Assembly (NCBI GenBank): GCA_038247555.1
Contig: JBBRUT010000003.1
Location: forward strand, 1 to 64,000
Length of the DNA: 64,000 bases
Reading direction: 5' to 3'
Origin: JAHBXL01 sp038247555
Lineage (GTDB): Bacteria; Planctomycetota; Phycisphaerae; Phycisphaerales; UBA1924
Part shown: positions 43,580-51,243 of the stretch, in pieces
Layout of the letters: every line of letters starts with the position of its first letter
Position numbering within the stretch: the stretch's first letter is position 1
Notes under the pieces: model-generated
The model's input: the letters and a program-made list of their open reading frames with translations, nothing else
The model's database searches: none
Told to the model about the DNA's origin: nothing
Program-made: the position numbers and the translations under genes

Positions 43580-43585
43580 AGATTA
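43580..43585 (-). promoter_or_regulatory. -10 box TAATCT, argH (probably leaderless)
   Basis: On the minus strand TAATCT ends 6 nt before the ATG at 43573. Confidence 0.45.
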
Positions 43586-43671
43586 CGCTCGCGAAGTTGA
43601 TTCCGCGCGAGAAGCGCAAACCCGGCGGACATGTTCTGGAAGTTCCAGCGGGTTCCGCCGCCACAACGAAG

Positions 43672-44994
43672 TCACTTCCCGGCATTCTCGGGCCGCTGAT
43701 TGGGAAGGTCTTCAAACAGCAGTGCCGGCGTGGCAAAGCCGCCCGCGAGGTTCACTTCCGCGATCCACACCTGGCTCGACGGTTTCGGGTCGCCTTCAAC
43801 CATCGGCCCGCGCTGCGCGGTCCACATCATCAGCTTGCCGTCATCGCTGAACACCGGCAGTACATCCGCCCCGTTCCCAAACGTCACCCGCCGCTGACGT
43901 AGGTTTGCGCTCGGCTTGGTCGGATCGACCTCCACCGCGAAGATTTCGTAGTTGCTGTGGCGCGTCGGGTCGACCGCCGAAGAGCCGTACACCAGGAACT
44001 TGCCCGACGGGTGCCAGTAGGGGGCCCAGTTCACCGCCGAGTCATCCGTAATCTGGATCTCCCGCTTGATGCCCACCGGCTTGCCGTTCTGCCAGTCCAG
44101 TTCCGCGATGAACAGTTGCAGCAGGTCATCGCCGCGGCGGTCCGAGCGGTAGCAGATCCATTTGTCATCCGGGGAGAAGAACGGTCCACCGTCATACCCG
44201 TCGGCGACGACCAGTGGTGTGTGGCTCTTCGCCTCGAGGTCGTAGATGAAGATGTCGGCATCGGGCCGGCCGCGAGTCGGCTCATCCCGCACGTGTGCAT
44301 ACAGAACGAACTTGCCGTCCCGTGTAAAAGAGGCTTCCGCGTCGTAGTTGGGCAGGCTGAAGAGCGTTCGCGGACTGGTGTCTGGCCTGACGGGGCCACG
44401 GGAGCGCTTCGTGACTTCAGTTGCGCCGCCGATATCGAACACTGACTGTTCGACAATCTCCATTTCGTCCGGGAACATCCACACGTATTTCCGCGTGCCG
44501 ACCTGGAAGCCTGACTTCTGGTCATTGCCCGGAGCGCCAACGGTTGAGCCGTAGATCACCCGCGAAAGATCTACCGGATCAAACCAGCCACAGGTGTTCG
44601 CGCTGCCGGGAGGGCTGATGCGCACAGGCATTTCCGTGCCGGTGATCAAGCCGCGTTCATCGCGTGTCAGCTTCGCCACGTACATCGCGTAGAACGGGTC
44701 TTCCTTCGTGCCCGGTTTGGGCGCGGCGACCGCCTGAAAGATTACCCACCGCGGCGGGGTGGCATGGTCAAAGTATGCCTCGCCGGCCTTGATGAACTGC
44801 TCCCGATGCGTGATCTGCACGTGGTTCGTGAGCAGCGGGGCTTCCAGTTCCCGCCAATCGAGCGCCGTCGAAGGAGCAGGGGGGGTGCGGGTGGCCGCAG
44901 GATTTCCGGGCGCAGGAGCCGGTGTCGGTTGAACAGTGCACGCGGCGGCGACAACGGCAATCAGTGGCGTCATCAAAGTCAGGACCTTTCGCAA
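43672..44994 (-). CDS. TolB-like beta-propeller lipoprotein (PD40/WD40-like)
   Basis: An ~440-residue exported protein. The signal RKVLTLMTPLIAVVAAAC ends in a lipobox. The mature part has TolB/PD40 propeller blades with DG-x-x-(L/I/F)-x-Y/F patterns: FTRDGKFVLYAHVRDE, SPDDKWICYRSDRRG, WHPSGKFLVYGSSAVD, FSDDGKLMMWTAQRG. The order AEASF..DGKF and GPFFSPDDKW is typical of WD40-like PD40 repeats. It may be a surface-bound binding protein; no catalytic domain follows. The start is uncertain: TTG at 44994 gives a proper signal with basic residues, while the ATG at 44973 would leave it too short. Confidence 0.75.
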   Translation of the reverse strand: MRKVLTLMTPLIAVVAAACTVQPTPAPAPGNPAATRTPPAPSTALDWRELEAPLLTNHVQITHREQFIKAGEAYFDHATPPRWVIFQAVAAPKPGTKEDPFYAMYVAKLTRDERGLITGTEMPVRISPPGSANTCGWFDPVDLSRVIYGSTVGAPGNDQKSGFQVGTRKYVWMFPDEMEIVEQSVFDIGGATEVTKRSRGPVRPDTSPRTLFSLPNYDAEASFTRDGKFVLYAHVRDEPTRGRPDADIFIYDLEAKSHTPLVVADGYDGGPFFSPDDKWICYRSDRRGDDLLQLFIAELDWQNGKPVGIKREIQITDDSAVNWAPYWHPSGKFLVYGSSAVDPTRHSNYEIFAVEVDPTKPSANLRQRRVTFGNGADVLPVFSDDGKLMMWTAQRGPMVEGDPKPSSQVWIAEVNLAGGFATPALLFEDLPNQRPENAGK

Positions 44995-45118
44995 GATGGA
45001 CAAGGATATCCGCAAGATTCCGCGGCCGCATCGCAGGACGGCACGATCAGCCGGTGCGTGACGATCGGCATTCCCCGATTGCGATGCCGCGGCGTGCTTC
45101 CGCGGCAACAATCTTCCC

Positions 45119-45760
45119 TTGCCCGATGCGACACTCTACATCATCCACACCACCGACCGCTATGTCGTCATCGACAAGCCCGCGGGTCTCCTTTCCGTTC
45201 CGGGAAAGGCGGAGGAGCACAAGGACTGTGTCGCGGCCCGCGTCGCGAAACAATTTCCCGCATCGACCGGCCCGCTGATCGTCCACCGACTCGATATGGA
45301 TACGTCCGGGCTCATGATCCTGGGGCTTGATGCGGATGCTCAGCGCGATCTCTCCGGCCAGTTTGAACGCCGCGAAGTCGAGAAGGCCTATGTCGCGCTG
45401 GTGGAGGGGCTGATTTCGACGGATTCTGGGTCGGTCGATCAACCGCTCCGGGCGGATATCGAGCGTCGCCCGTATCAGATCATCGACCATGCTCAGGGCC
45501 GACCCGCGCTTACACACTGGACCCTGCTCGCGATGGAGACCGACCGATCCCGCCTGCGATTGGTTCCCCACACCGGCCGCACGCACCAGCTCCGCGTGCA
45601 TGCGGCCTTCATGGGCCACCCGATCATCGGCGATGTTCTGTACGGCACGGAGCCAGAAGACGCCCGCGTGAACAGGTTGATGCTGCACGCCGCGGAGCTG
45701 GGTTTTCGAGAGCCCGGCGGCGGTAAACCGATGCGGTTTGAAAGCCGCGCTCCCTTCTAA
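45119..45760 (+). CDS. RluA-family RNA pseudouridine synthase
   Basis: A 213-residue pseudouridine synthase of the RluA type without an S4 domain. Motif I is YVVIDKPAGLLSVPGK. Motif II, with the catalytic Asp, is VHRLDMDTSGLMIL. Motif III is RLRLVPHTGRTHQLRVHAA. It modifies uridine in tRNA or rRNA; the short, S4-less form resembles RluA (23S U746/tRNA U32) or TruC. The start is TTG at 45119, as no other start is available. Its stop shares bases with the stop of the convergent fRMsr gene. Confidence 0.9.
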   Translation: MPDATLYIIHTTDRYVVIDKPAGLLSVPGKAEEHKDCVAARVAKQFPASTGPLIVHRLDMDTSGLMILGLDADAQRDLSGQFERREVEKAYVALVEGLISTDSGSVDQPLRADIERRPYQIIDHAQGRPALTHWTLLAMETDRSRLRLVPHTGRTHQLRVHAAFMGHPIIGDVLYGTEPEDARVNRLMLHAAELGFREPGGGKPMRFESRAPF

Positions 45761-46263
45761 ACGACCTCCGTGGCCTTGCGCCCTGCGGGGTCCGGCGATA
45801 GCGCTGCGGCCAAAAAGACGAGGTACAGACCGTTCACATCATCTTCCGCAAACGCGTCGGTATCGAAACTGTCGGCATCAAACACGCCCCAGCAAGTTGC
45901 GCCATCCGGCTCCAGCATCGGAATCACCACCTCCGACCGGTCCCGTGGATCGCATGCGACATACCCCTCGCCAAGCTTTGCGACATCGGTCACCACCAGG
46001 GCTCGCTGCGAGTTGAACGCCCTTCCGCACGCCCCGTGCATTCCGATGGGGGAGCAGGCGGGCTTGTCTCGCCGCGGCCCGAGAATCATGTCTTCGCCGG
46101 AGGCGTTTTTGAGATAGAACCCGAGCCAGGAGACGCGCTTGCCGCCAAGCTCTTCCCACAGCGCATCGACCACGCGCTGCATGCGATCTTCGCGCGTGCC
46201 TGAGCGACTGATCGCCGTGGCCACCCGTCCGTAGTTGCGAGCGGAAGCATTCTGAATCGTCAT
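45757..46263 (-). CDS. msrC: GAF-domain free methionine-(R)-sulfoxide reductase (fRMsr)
   Basis: A 168-residue single GAF-domain enzyme that reduces free methionine-R-sulfoxide using thioredoxin. Three cysteines sit at the family positions: KPACSPIG, HGACGRAF and YVACDPRDRSEVVIP. The last segment, GVFDADSFDTDAF, is also conserved. The ATG at 46263 has no Shine-Dalgarno but TACCCT lies 6 nt upstream; a GTG at 46284 is possible. Convergent with the pseudouridine synthase gene, sharing the CTAA overlap. Confidence 0.87.
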   Translation of the reverse strand: MTIQNASARNYGRVATAISRSGTREDRMQRVVDALWEELGGKRVSWLGFYLKNASGEDMILGPRRDKPACSPIGMHGACGRAFNSQRALVVTDVAKLGEGYVACDPRDRSEVVIPMLEPDGATCWGVFDADSFDTDAFAEDDVNGLYLVFLAAALSPDPAGRKATEVV

Positions 46264-46269
46264 GCGCGG

Positions 46270-46275
46270 AGGGTA
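46270..46275 (-). promoter_or_regulatory. -10 box TACCCT, fRMsr gene (probably leaderless)
   Basis: On the minus strand TACCCT ends 6 nt before the ATG at 46263. Confidence 0.4.
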
Positions 46276-46395
46276 TTCATCCACGGCACGCCGGTGTGCC
46301 GCGGATTGCAGGATGGACGTACCAACAGCGCAGCTCGATTTCGAGCAGGCTGCGACGACATGGTTCTTGAATGCGTGGCGAGGGTCGCGGCGTGC

Positions 46396-46638
46396 TTACA
46401 GCGTCGCGGAAGTGAAGGGCAGGAGTCCGAGGAAGCGGGCACGCTTGATCGCCTGCGCCACCATCCGCTGCTCCGCCGCGCTGGTCTGAAGCCGCTTGCG
46501 TCCGTAGATCTTGCCGTTGGGCGACATCATCCGCCGGAGCGACTCAACGTCCTTGTAGTCCACATAGCGGACGCCGTTGAAGCCTTCCTTGACGACCTTG
46601 ATCTTGGGCTGGGTACCGAAGCGGGCAAAACGTGACAT
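46396..46638 (-). CDS. rpsR: 30S ribosomal protein bS18
   Basis: An 80-residue small-subunit protein. VDYKDVESLRRMMSPNGKIY, then RKRLQTSAAEQRMVAQAIKR and ARFLGLLPFT are the S18 core that binds the 30S platform with bS6. The N-terminus is Cys-free, so it is the non-zinc form. It stands alone here, not in the usual rpsF-ssb-rpsR-rplI cluster. ATG at 46638 is preceded by GAGG; the upstream extension in frame is low complexity. Confidence 0.93.
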   Translation of the reverse strand: MSRFARFGTQPKIKVVKEGFNGVRYVDYKDVESLRRMMSPNGKIYGRKRLQTSAAEQRMVAQAIKRARFLGLLPFTSATL

Positions 46639-46795
46639 CAGTAAACCTCGTCGTGGGCGTTCGGCCCGGGTCTGCGTGCTACCAGCACGATCTCCCCGGG
46701 CGACGGGTGGGGTGCGAGAAACAGGGAGCAAGCCTAGGCGGACTTGACGCCCGCTGCCACTCCATCGAGCGAGCGTTCGGGACGTGAGCGGGTGC

Positions 46796-47317
46796 TCAGC
46801 ACTTGCAAACAGTTAGTGCGTGCCGCCTCGTGGCCATGATGGCGATGGCCGCCGCCAGCATGCCCACATTCTGAATGATGTTGCACCAGCCGACTTTCGC
46901 CGGGCAGAACGGGGACATGTCGCCAAAGCATCCGCAATCGACATTGAGGCCGCGGTACAGAACGGACAACAAGAGCGCGATGAACACGACGAGCAGGCCG
47001 CCGATCACCAGCGCGGCCCCGCGCGTCCAGATTCCCAGGATCAGCATCGCGCCCGCGATGATCTCGATCCACGGCGTTGTGAATGTGGAGGTGAGCACCG
47101 CCCAGTCGGGCAGGTCCAGCTTGAATGCCTTGATGGTCCACGCGAAGCCCTGCGGGCCGCTGCTCGTTGCAGGCCCCTCACCTTTGGCGATGAGCTTGTT
47201 GAATGCGGCAAAGGCGAACAGCCCGCCGAGTATGAGGCGCAGCGGCACGCAGACCCATCCCATCACGCTCGGGCTCTGGGAGTCGTGACCTTTTCTAGTT
47301 CGATGTGTACCGCTCAT
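46796..47317 (-). CDS. MauE/DoxX family redox-associated membrane protein
   Basis: A 173-residue protein with four predicted membrane helices. VDCGCFGDMSPFCP is the Cys motif of MauE-like proteins, and the C-terminus ends CKC. The first helix (LRLILGGLFAFAAFNKLIAK) with the conserved Asn/Lys is typical of DoxX. MauE is linked to periplasmic disulfide formation in methylamine dehydrogenase maturation; here there is no mau cluster, so a general thiol/sulfur-redox role is inferred with the rhodanese upstream. The start overlaps the rhodanese stop (ATGA). Confidence 0.85.
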   Translation of the reverse strand: MSGTHRTRKGHDSQSPSVMGWVCVPLRLILGGLFAFAAFNKLIAKGEGPATSSGPQGFAWTIKAFKLDLPDWAVLTSTFTTPWIEIIAGAMLILGIWTRGAALVIGGLLVVFIALLLSVLYRGLNVDCGCFGDMSPFCPAKVGWCNIIQNVGMLAAAIAIMATRRHALTVCKC

Positions 47318-47976
47318 TCCTGTCCCTCACCAGTTTCAACCGGGTGCCCAGCGTCTTTCCAGCCAGGGAATCCGTCGTGCATCACGTACACCGCATTGAA
47401 GCCCGAAGCATTCAGCAACTGGGCAACGTGCTCGGATTCATCGCAGTCGCCACCGTCGCAGTAGACCACGAGGATCATCTCTTTGGGCAGGCCGCGCACC
47501 CACATCGGGTCGCCCGCCTTGAACGAGACCATGTCGGCGCGGAAGGCCCCCGCGACATGCCCGGCGACGTACACATCTTTCCGGCGTGAATCGACAAAGA
47601 ACGCCTGCTGGTCGTACAGCGCTGCGGCCTGCGGAACGGTGATGTGCCCCTTGGGCAAAGCAGCGGGCGGAGTGGCCGTTGGCGCCGCGGGCGGAGTTCG
47701 CGCGGACTCGGCGATTGGCGCGGCGGCCGCGGCCGGATCGGAAGTCGCTTCCGTCTTCACATCCACATCCGGCGACGCCTGGGTCGAGGCCGGCTGCGGA
47801 TTCGTTGCCTCACCGGCCGGTGTCGGCTTCACAGGGGGAAGAACGAGGTCGAGCGGGGGCGGCTCGGGTCGGTCAAGCTTCACCTTGTCTTTCCGCAATG
47901 CCAGATCGGCAAGGCCGATCCCGCCGCCGATCGCGACAATCAGAACGGCGGGGATGATTACTCCAGCGGGCTTCAT
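47314..47976 (-). CDS. Membrane-anchored rhodanese domain protein
   Basis: A 220-residue protein. Residues ~4-24 form an N-terminal membrane anchor. Residues 30-110 are a Pro/Ala-rich periplasmic linker. Residues ~112-214 form a rhodanese domain: FFVDSRRKDVYVAGHVAGA, the active loop VVYCDGGDCDES with C173, and GFPGWKDAGHPVE. It should carry persulfide sulfur or act as a thiol relay. The second Cys (C178) in the active loop is notable. ATG at 47976 has GAGGAG upstream. Coupled to the MauE/DoxX gene and downstream of the DUF1573 gene. Confidence 0.9.
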   Translation of the reverse strand: MKPAGVIIPAVLIVAIGGGIGLADLALRKDKVKLDRPEPPPLDLVLPPVKPTPAGEATNPQPASTQASPDVDVKTEATSDPAAAAAPIAESARTPPAAPTATPPAALPKGHITVPQAAALYDQQAFFVDSRRKDVYVAGHVAGAFRADMVSFKAGDPMWVRGLPKEMILVVYCDGGDCDESEHVAQLLNASGFNAVYVMHDGFPGWKDAGHPVETGEGQE

Positions 47977-48097
47977 GACTGACTCCTCTCGAACTCTATG
48001 TGCGTGCCTCGTCAAGAAAGCCGCCCTCAGGCCGCGGCCGGTCTCGGTAAGACTGCGATCGCGGCACCGAGGGCGGGTTAATGGCCGCGGCGCGCTC

Positions 48098-48119
48098 CGG
48101 GCGTGCTTGCGCACGCCCG
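48098..48119. terminator. GC hairpin between DUF1573 and rhodanese genes
   Basis: A 9-bp perfect stem CGGGCGTGC / GCACGCCCG with a 4-nt loop. No U-tract follows. It lies 15 nt after the DUF1573 stop, so attenuation or RNA processing is as likely as termination. Confidence 0.5.
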
Positions 48120-48133
48120 TCGCGCCTCGGGGA

Positions 48134-49435
48134 TTAGGGCTTGGTGGGAACGGCTGGTGCGGCCACGGGCCGTGCCGCGCCGGATGTCTGAACACCGGCG
48201 TTCTTCTTCACGCCTGCCGTGGTCGGCTGTCCGGGAACTGTGGCCGCGGCCTGCGGACGCGGGGGGGCGGGATTGCGGATCGACGCTGTGAAGGGCACAC
48301 GCAGAGTCTCACCACCGTCGACATCCGTTTCGATGATGATGGTGCCCTGGATGTAACCGGGGGTTGCCGGTGTCATGCCGGCCAGTGTGAGCATGTGGTA
48401 CTTTCCACCCTCACCCGGCATCACATCTGTCGCCAGGCTCATCGAGCTCGCGGTGTCGACGTCGATGCCGCGGATTTTGAAGGCCGTCCCGTTGCGGCTG
48501 TCGATGCGTACCTGGGTGGTGAACGGCGTGCTCGGCTGCGAGACACGAAGGAAGACGTTTCCGGGGTTGGCACGCGCTGTGCCCACGATCTGCGCCGACA
48601 CCATCACCGGGAAAGGCTCGACTCGATCGTCATTGGTCTTGATCATCAGCTGTGCCATGACGTCGCCGATGTTCGCGCCCTTGCCCGCTTCGATCTCGAT
48701 CTCAACGGTCGTCAGCTTCTCTCCGCCGACATCCCCGGGTTTCGGTTCGCCGATCTTGGTCGTCACCGCGGGATTGTTCGATTCGACCGACAGAACCGCA
48801 AAGCCCTCCTTGCGGCCGCTCACGGTGAGCTTCGCTGTTGCGCCGTTGCGATGGTCGACCTCAGGCAGGTGCACCTTCGGGGGGTCCAGCATGACCAGCG
48901 CCTTCACGGTCGAGGTCAGCACGATCGACTGCGAAGCGTACTTCTGCGTCGGATCGGTCACGGTGATCGTCACGGTCTTGGTCTGGGTGCCGGAGCGTCC
49001 CTTCGGGTCAAAGCGCGCCTTGGCCTGCGTGACCTCGCCGGGGGCAAGGGTGTTCTTCTCCACCACGGGCACCGTGCATCCGCACGAGGCCGCGATGGAA
49101 ATCTTGATCGTCTCTTCGGAGATGTTCTTGACCGTGAAGTCGTAATCGACTGGCTTGCGATCGCTGATCTCGCCCCAATCGTGCTGGCTCTTCTCAAGCT
49201 GGATCGCCTCGGGCTGCTTCACACCCGGGATGAACCCGGGCTTGGGGGCGGTGTCAGGCTGAGCCGGATCAATGCTCTTGGTCGGAGCAGCCGACGGAGT
49301 GGGCGCGACGCCCTTGGCCGGCTGTGCCGGTGTCGCGGGGGCGGCGGTTTGTGCCCAGGTCATCGCGGTGAGTGCGAACGAGGTCGCGACTCCTGCCGCG
49401 GCGACAATCCTCAACATGTGGTTCGTCTTTGACAT
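48134..49435 (-). CDS. DUF1573 domain protein, exported
   Basis: A 433-residue periplasmic protein with signal peptide (MLRIVAAAGVATSFALTAMT then WAQ). DUF1573 spans ~85-200: HDWGEISDRKPVDYDFTVKN and the hallmark ASCGCTVPVVEK. Further immunoglobulin-like beta domains follow, and the end is a Pro/Ala-rich low-complexity tail. DUF1573 proteins are common in planctomycetes and Bacteroidetes; no activity is established, but the CxC motif fits its placement with rhodanese and MauE/DoxX genes. Start ATG 49435, with GGAG 11 nt upstream. The upstream frame overlaps the sigma-factor gene and was rejected. Confidence 0.88.
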   Translation of the reverse strand: MSKTNHMLRIVAAAGVATSFALTAMTWAQTAAPATPAQPAKGVAPTPSAAPTKSIDPAQPDTAPKPGFIPGVKQPEAIQLEKSQHDWGEISDRKPVDYDFTVKNISEETIKISIAASCGCTVPVVEKNTLAPGEVTQAKARFDPKGRSGTQTKTVTITVTDPTQKYASQSIVLTSTVKALVMLDPPKVHLPEVDHRNGATAKLTVSGRKEGFAVLSVESNNPAVTTKIGEPKPGDVGGEKLTTVEIEIEAGKGANIGDVMAQLMIKTNDDRVEPFPVMVSAQIVGTARANPGNVFLRVSQPSTPFTTQVRIDSRNGTAFKIRGIDVDTASSMSLATDVMPGEGGKYHMLTLAGMTPATPGYIQGTIIIETDVDGGETLRVPFTASIRNPAPPRPQAAATVPGQPTTAGVKKNAGVQTSGAARPVAAPAVPTKP

Positions 49436-49726
49436 TGGCCTTCGTGCTCCTTCTAGGTGCTCAGCGCCCGGTTCGGACCAGCAGTCTTCCGGGTGGGGGT
49501 AAGGTGGTTTGCTTGATGGATCAAACAGAATCCGGACGTTAGCGGCGAACTGATATCGGATGATTTGCGGTCCCTCGTCGTGCGCTCGACGAAATCTGGA
49601 TTCCAGCCGATCTCCCGCCCCGTTTGAGTCAATCACTTCACGCCGGCCTTCAATGCTGACCGAGAGGAATGCTCGGCTGGCCGGGTGGGCCAAAGTGGGG
49701 CTCGGCGGGGACGCGATCGAAAAGGT

Positions 49727-50389
49727 ATGCCTACGCCACCAACATTTTCTGAAGGGTTCACCCCCAACCCTTCGCAGCCCCCCCTTGCCGACCTGGCAAA
49801 ACAGGCTTTTGCGGGCAGTTCCGCCGCTTTTGAGGCACTTTTTCGCAGGCTCGGCCCCGCGGTCCGACGCATGCTGCTTGGCAGGGTTGGGGGGAACCAG
49901 CACCTGGCCGATGATCTGAGCCAGCGAACGTGGGCTGGCGTTTGGAAATCCCTTCAAACGGGGAGCTATGACCCCAGTCGTTCGGCGATCACCACCTATG
50001 TGTACGCCGTGGCCTATCGAACCTGGCTCCACGATTTGCGGCAGTCCAAGTCCGGCATTGAAGGTGAAACGGTACCGACGGGCCTGGGTGACATTGACCG
50101 TCCGAGCCTCGCCGCGGCCCCGGATGCCGCGACAGATCTCGCGGACGCGATCGATACGGTGCGATCGGCACTGGCGGGGTTCGACCCGGATCTGAGCGAT
50201 GATGAGCGAGACCTGCTGCGTGCGCTCTCGTCTGGAGAATCGGACCGCTCGATCGCCAAACGCCTGGGCCTCGCGGCGAGCACGGTGAACGTCCGGAAAC
50301 AGACTGCCCTGTCCAAGCTGCAGCGGATCCTGGCGAGAAAGGGGTTCCGGGGAGAATCGTCCGAGCGCGGAAGCCCGGAGCGCCAATAG
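49727..50389 (+). CDS. ECF-family RNA polymerase sigma factor
   Basis: A 220-residue sigma factor. Region 2 is FEALFRRLGPAVRRMLLGRV with HLADDLSQRTWAGVWKSL. Region 4 is LSDDERDLLRALSSGESDRS, with the recognition helix in SIAKRLGLAASTVNVRKQ. It should direct polymerase to a small regulon under control of an anti-sigma factor, probably the next gene. The start is ambiguous: ATG 49727 follows AAAGG too closely; an in-frame GTG at 49685 is possible. Divergent from the DUF1573 gene across ~290 bp. Confidence 0.88.
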   Translation: MPTPPTFSEGFTPNPSQPPLADLAKQAFAGSSAAFEALFRRLGPAVRRMLLGRVGGNQHLADDLSQRTWAGVWKSLQTGSYDPSRSAITTYVYAVAYRTWLHDLRQSKSGIEGETVPTGLGDIDRPSLAAAPDAATDLADAIDTVRSALAGFDPDLSDDERDLLRALSSGESDRSIAKRLGLAASTVNVRKQTALSKLQRILARKGFRGESSERGSPERQ

Positions 50390-50451
50390 CCAGATGAACC
50401 GTGATGGAGCACATACCCGCCCCCGGGGAGCGACCGGTTAAGGGACACGCC

Positions 50452-51180
50452 ATGAATGACCGCCAACTCCAAGAACTTCTCCGCATGGCCGCGGAAGTAG
50501 AAGCGATCGAGGCACACGCCTCGAGCACGCTGGGTCAGGTTTCCGCATGGACCAACGCGCGCCGCCCGACTGTTCTGCGGCGCGCCGCTTGGGCGGGTTT
50601 GTCGATCGCCGCGGCGGTAGCCCTCGGGGCGGGGTTCTTTGTCATTCTGCGTCCGGTTCCCGTTGTGCCCGCTGACAACAGCGCGGCACTTGCGACGATC
50701 GAGCGGCCAGAGTCCCAGCCCCTGGCTGTGAATCCGGTTGAAGATGCGATTGCGTCCCCGACGATCACGCTGGCCGCGGCACCAGTGTTTGAAGGGACCT
50801 CCGCGCCGGCCACTCCGGGGATACTGCTGGCGATTTACCAGGACATCCTGGGCGCATCGCGGTGCGTGCAGGTGCTGCCGCTGGCGATGAATCCCGGTCA
50901 GACGCTTGCGGATGTTTCGCGGATTGATCTGCTTCATGCCGACGATCTTTCTGGCGGGTCGTCGTGCGCAACTGGTCCGCACCGGTTGCTTATCGTCGCG
51001 ATTGCTGGTCCGTCGGGTTCTCTCCCCAGTTCCGATGCGAGCGCGGAGGCTTTGGCTTCGTGCATTGCTGATTCACGCGATGTGTGCTCCGAGGCGCTCT
51101 CGTCCTATGCGAATGCCGCCGCGGCTTGCCTGCCGCCGGGCGTCAGCGTTCGCGTGGAAAGCACGTTTGTTCTCCGCTGA
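50452..51180 (+). CDS. Single-pass membrane protein, probable anti-sigma factor
   Basis: A 242-residue protein. The N-terminal ~42 residues are cytoplasmic and helical (MNDRQLQELLRMAAEVEAIE), then basic residues and one membrane helix (~45-66: AGLSIAAAVALGAGFFVIL), then a ~175-residue extracytoplasmic domain with four or more cysteines. The topology and the position 62 bp after an ECF sigma gene suggest an anti-sigma factor sensing an envelope signal. It lacks the HxxxCxxC zinc motif of ZAS anti-sigmas, so this is inference. ATG at 50452 follows AAGGGA. Confidence 0.6.
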   Translation: MNDRQLQELLRMAAEVEAIEAHASSTLGQVSAWTNARRPTVLRRAAWAGLSIAAAVALGAGFFVILRPVPVVPADNSAALATIERPESQPLAVNPVEDAIASPTITLAAAPVFEGTSAPATPGILLAIYQDILGASRCVQVLPLAMNPGQTLADVSRIDLLHADDLSGGSSCATGPHRLLIVAIAGPSGSLPSSDASAEALASCIADSRDVCSEALSSYANAAAACLPPGVSVRVESTFVLR

Positions 51181-51243
51181 GAATCTCCCCCCCTCACCAT
51201 TGGCCCCTAACTTTTTCCCGAACCTCTTCTTCTGTGACAACGC

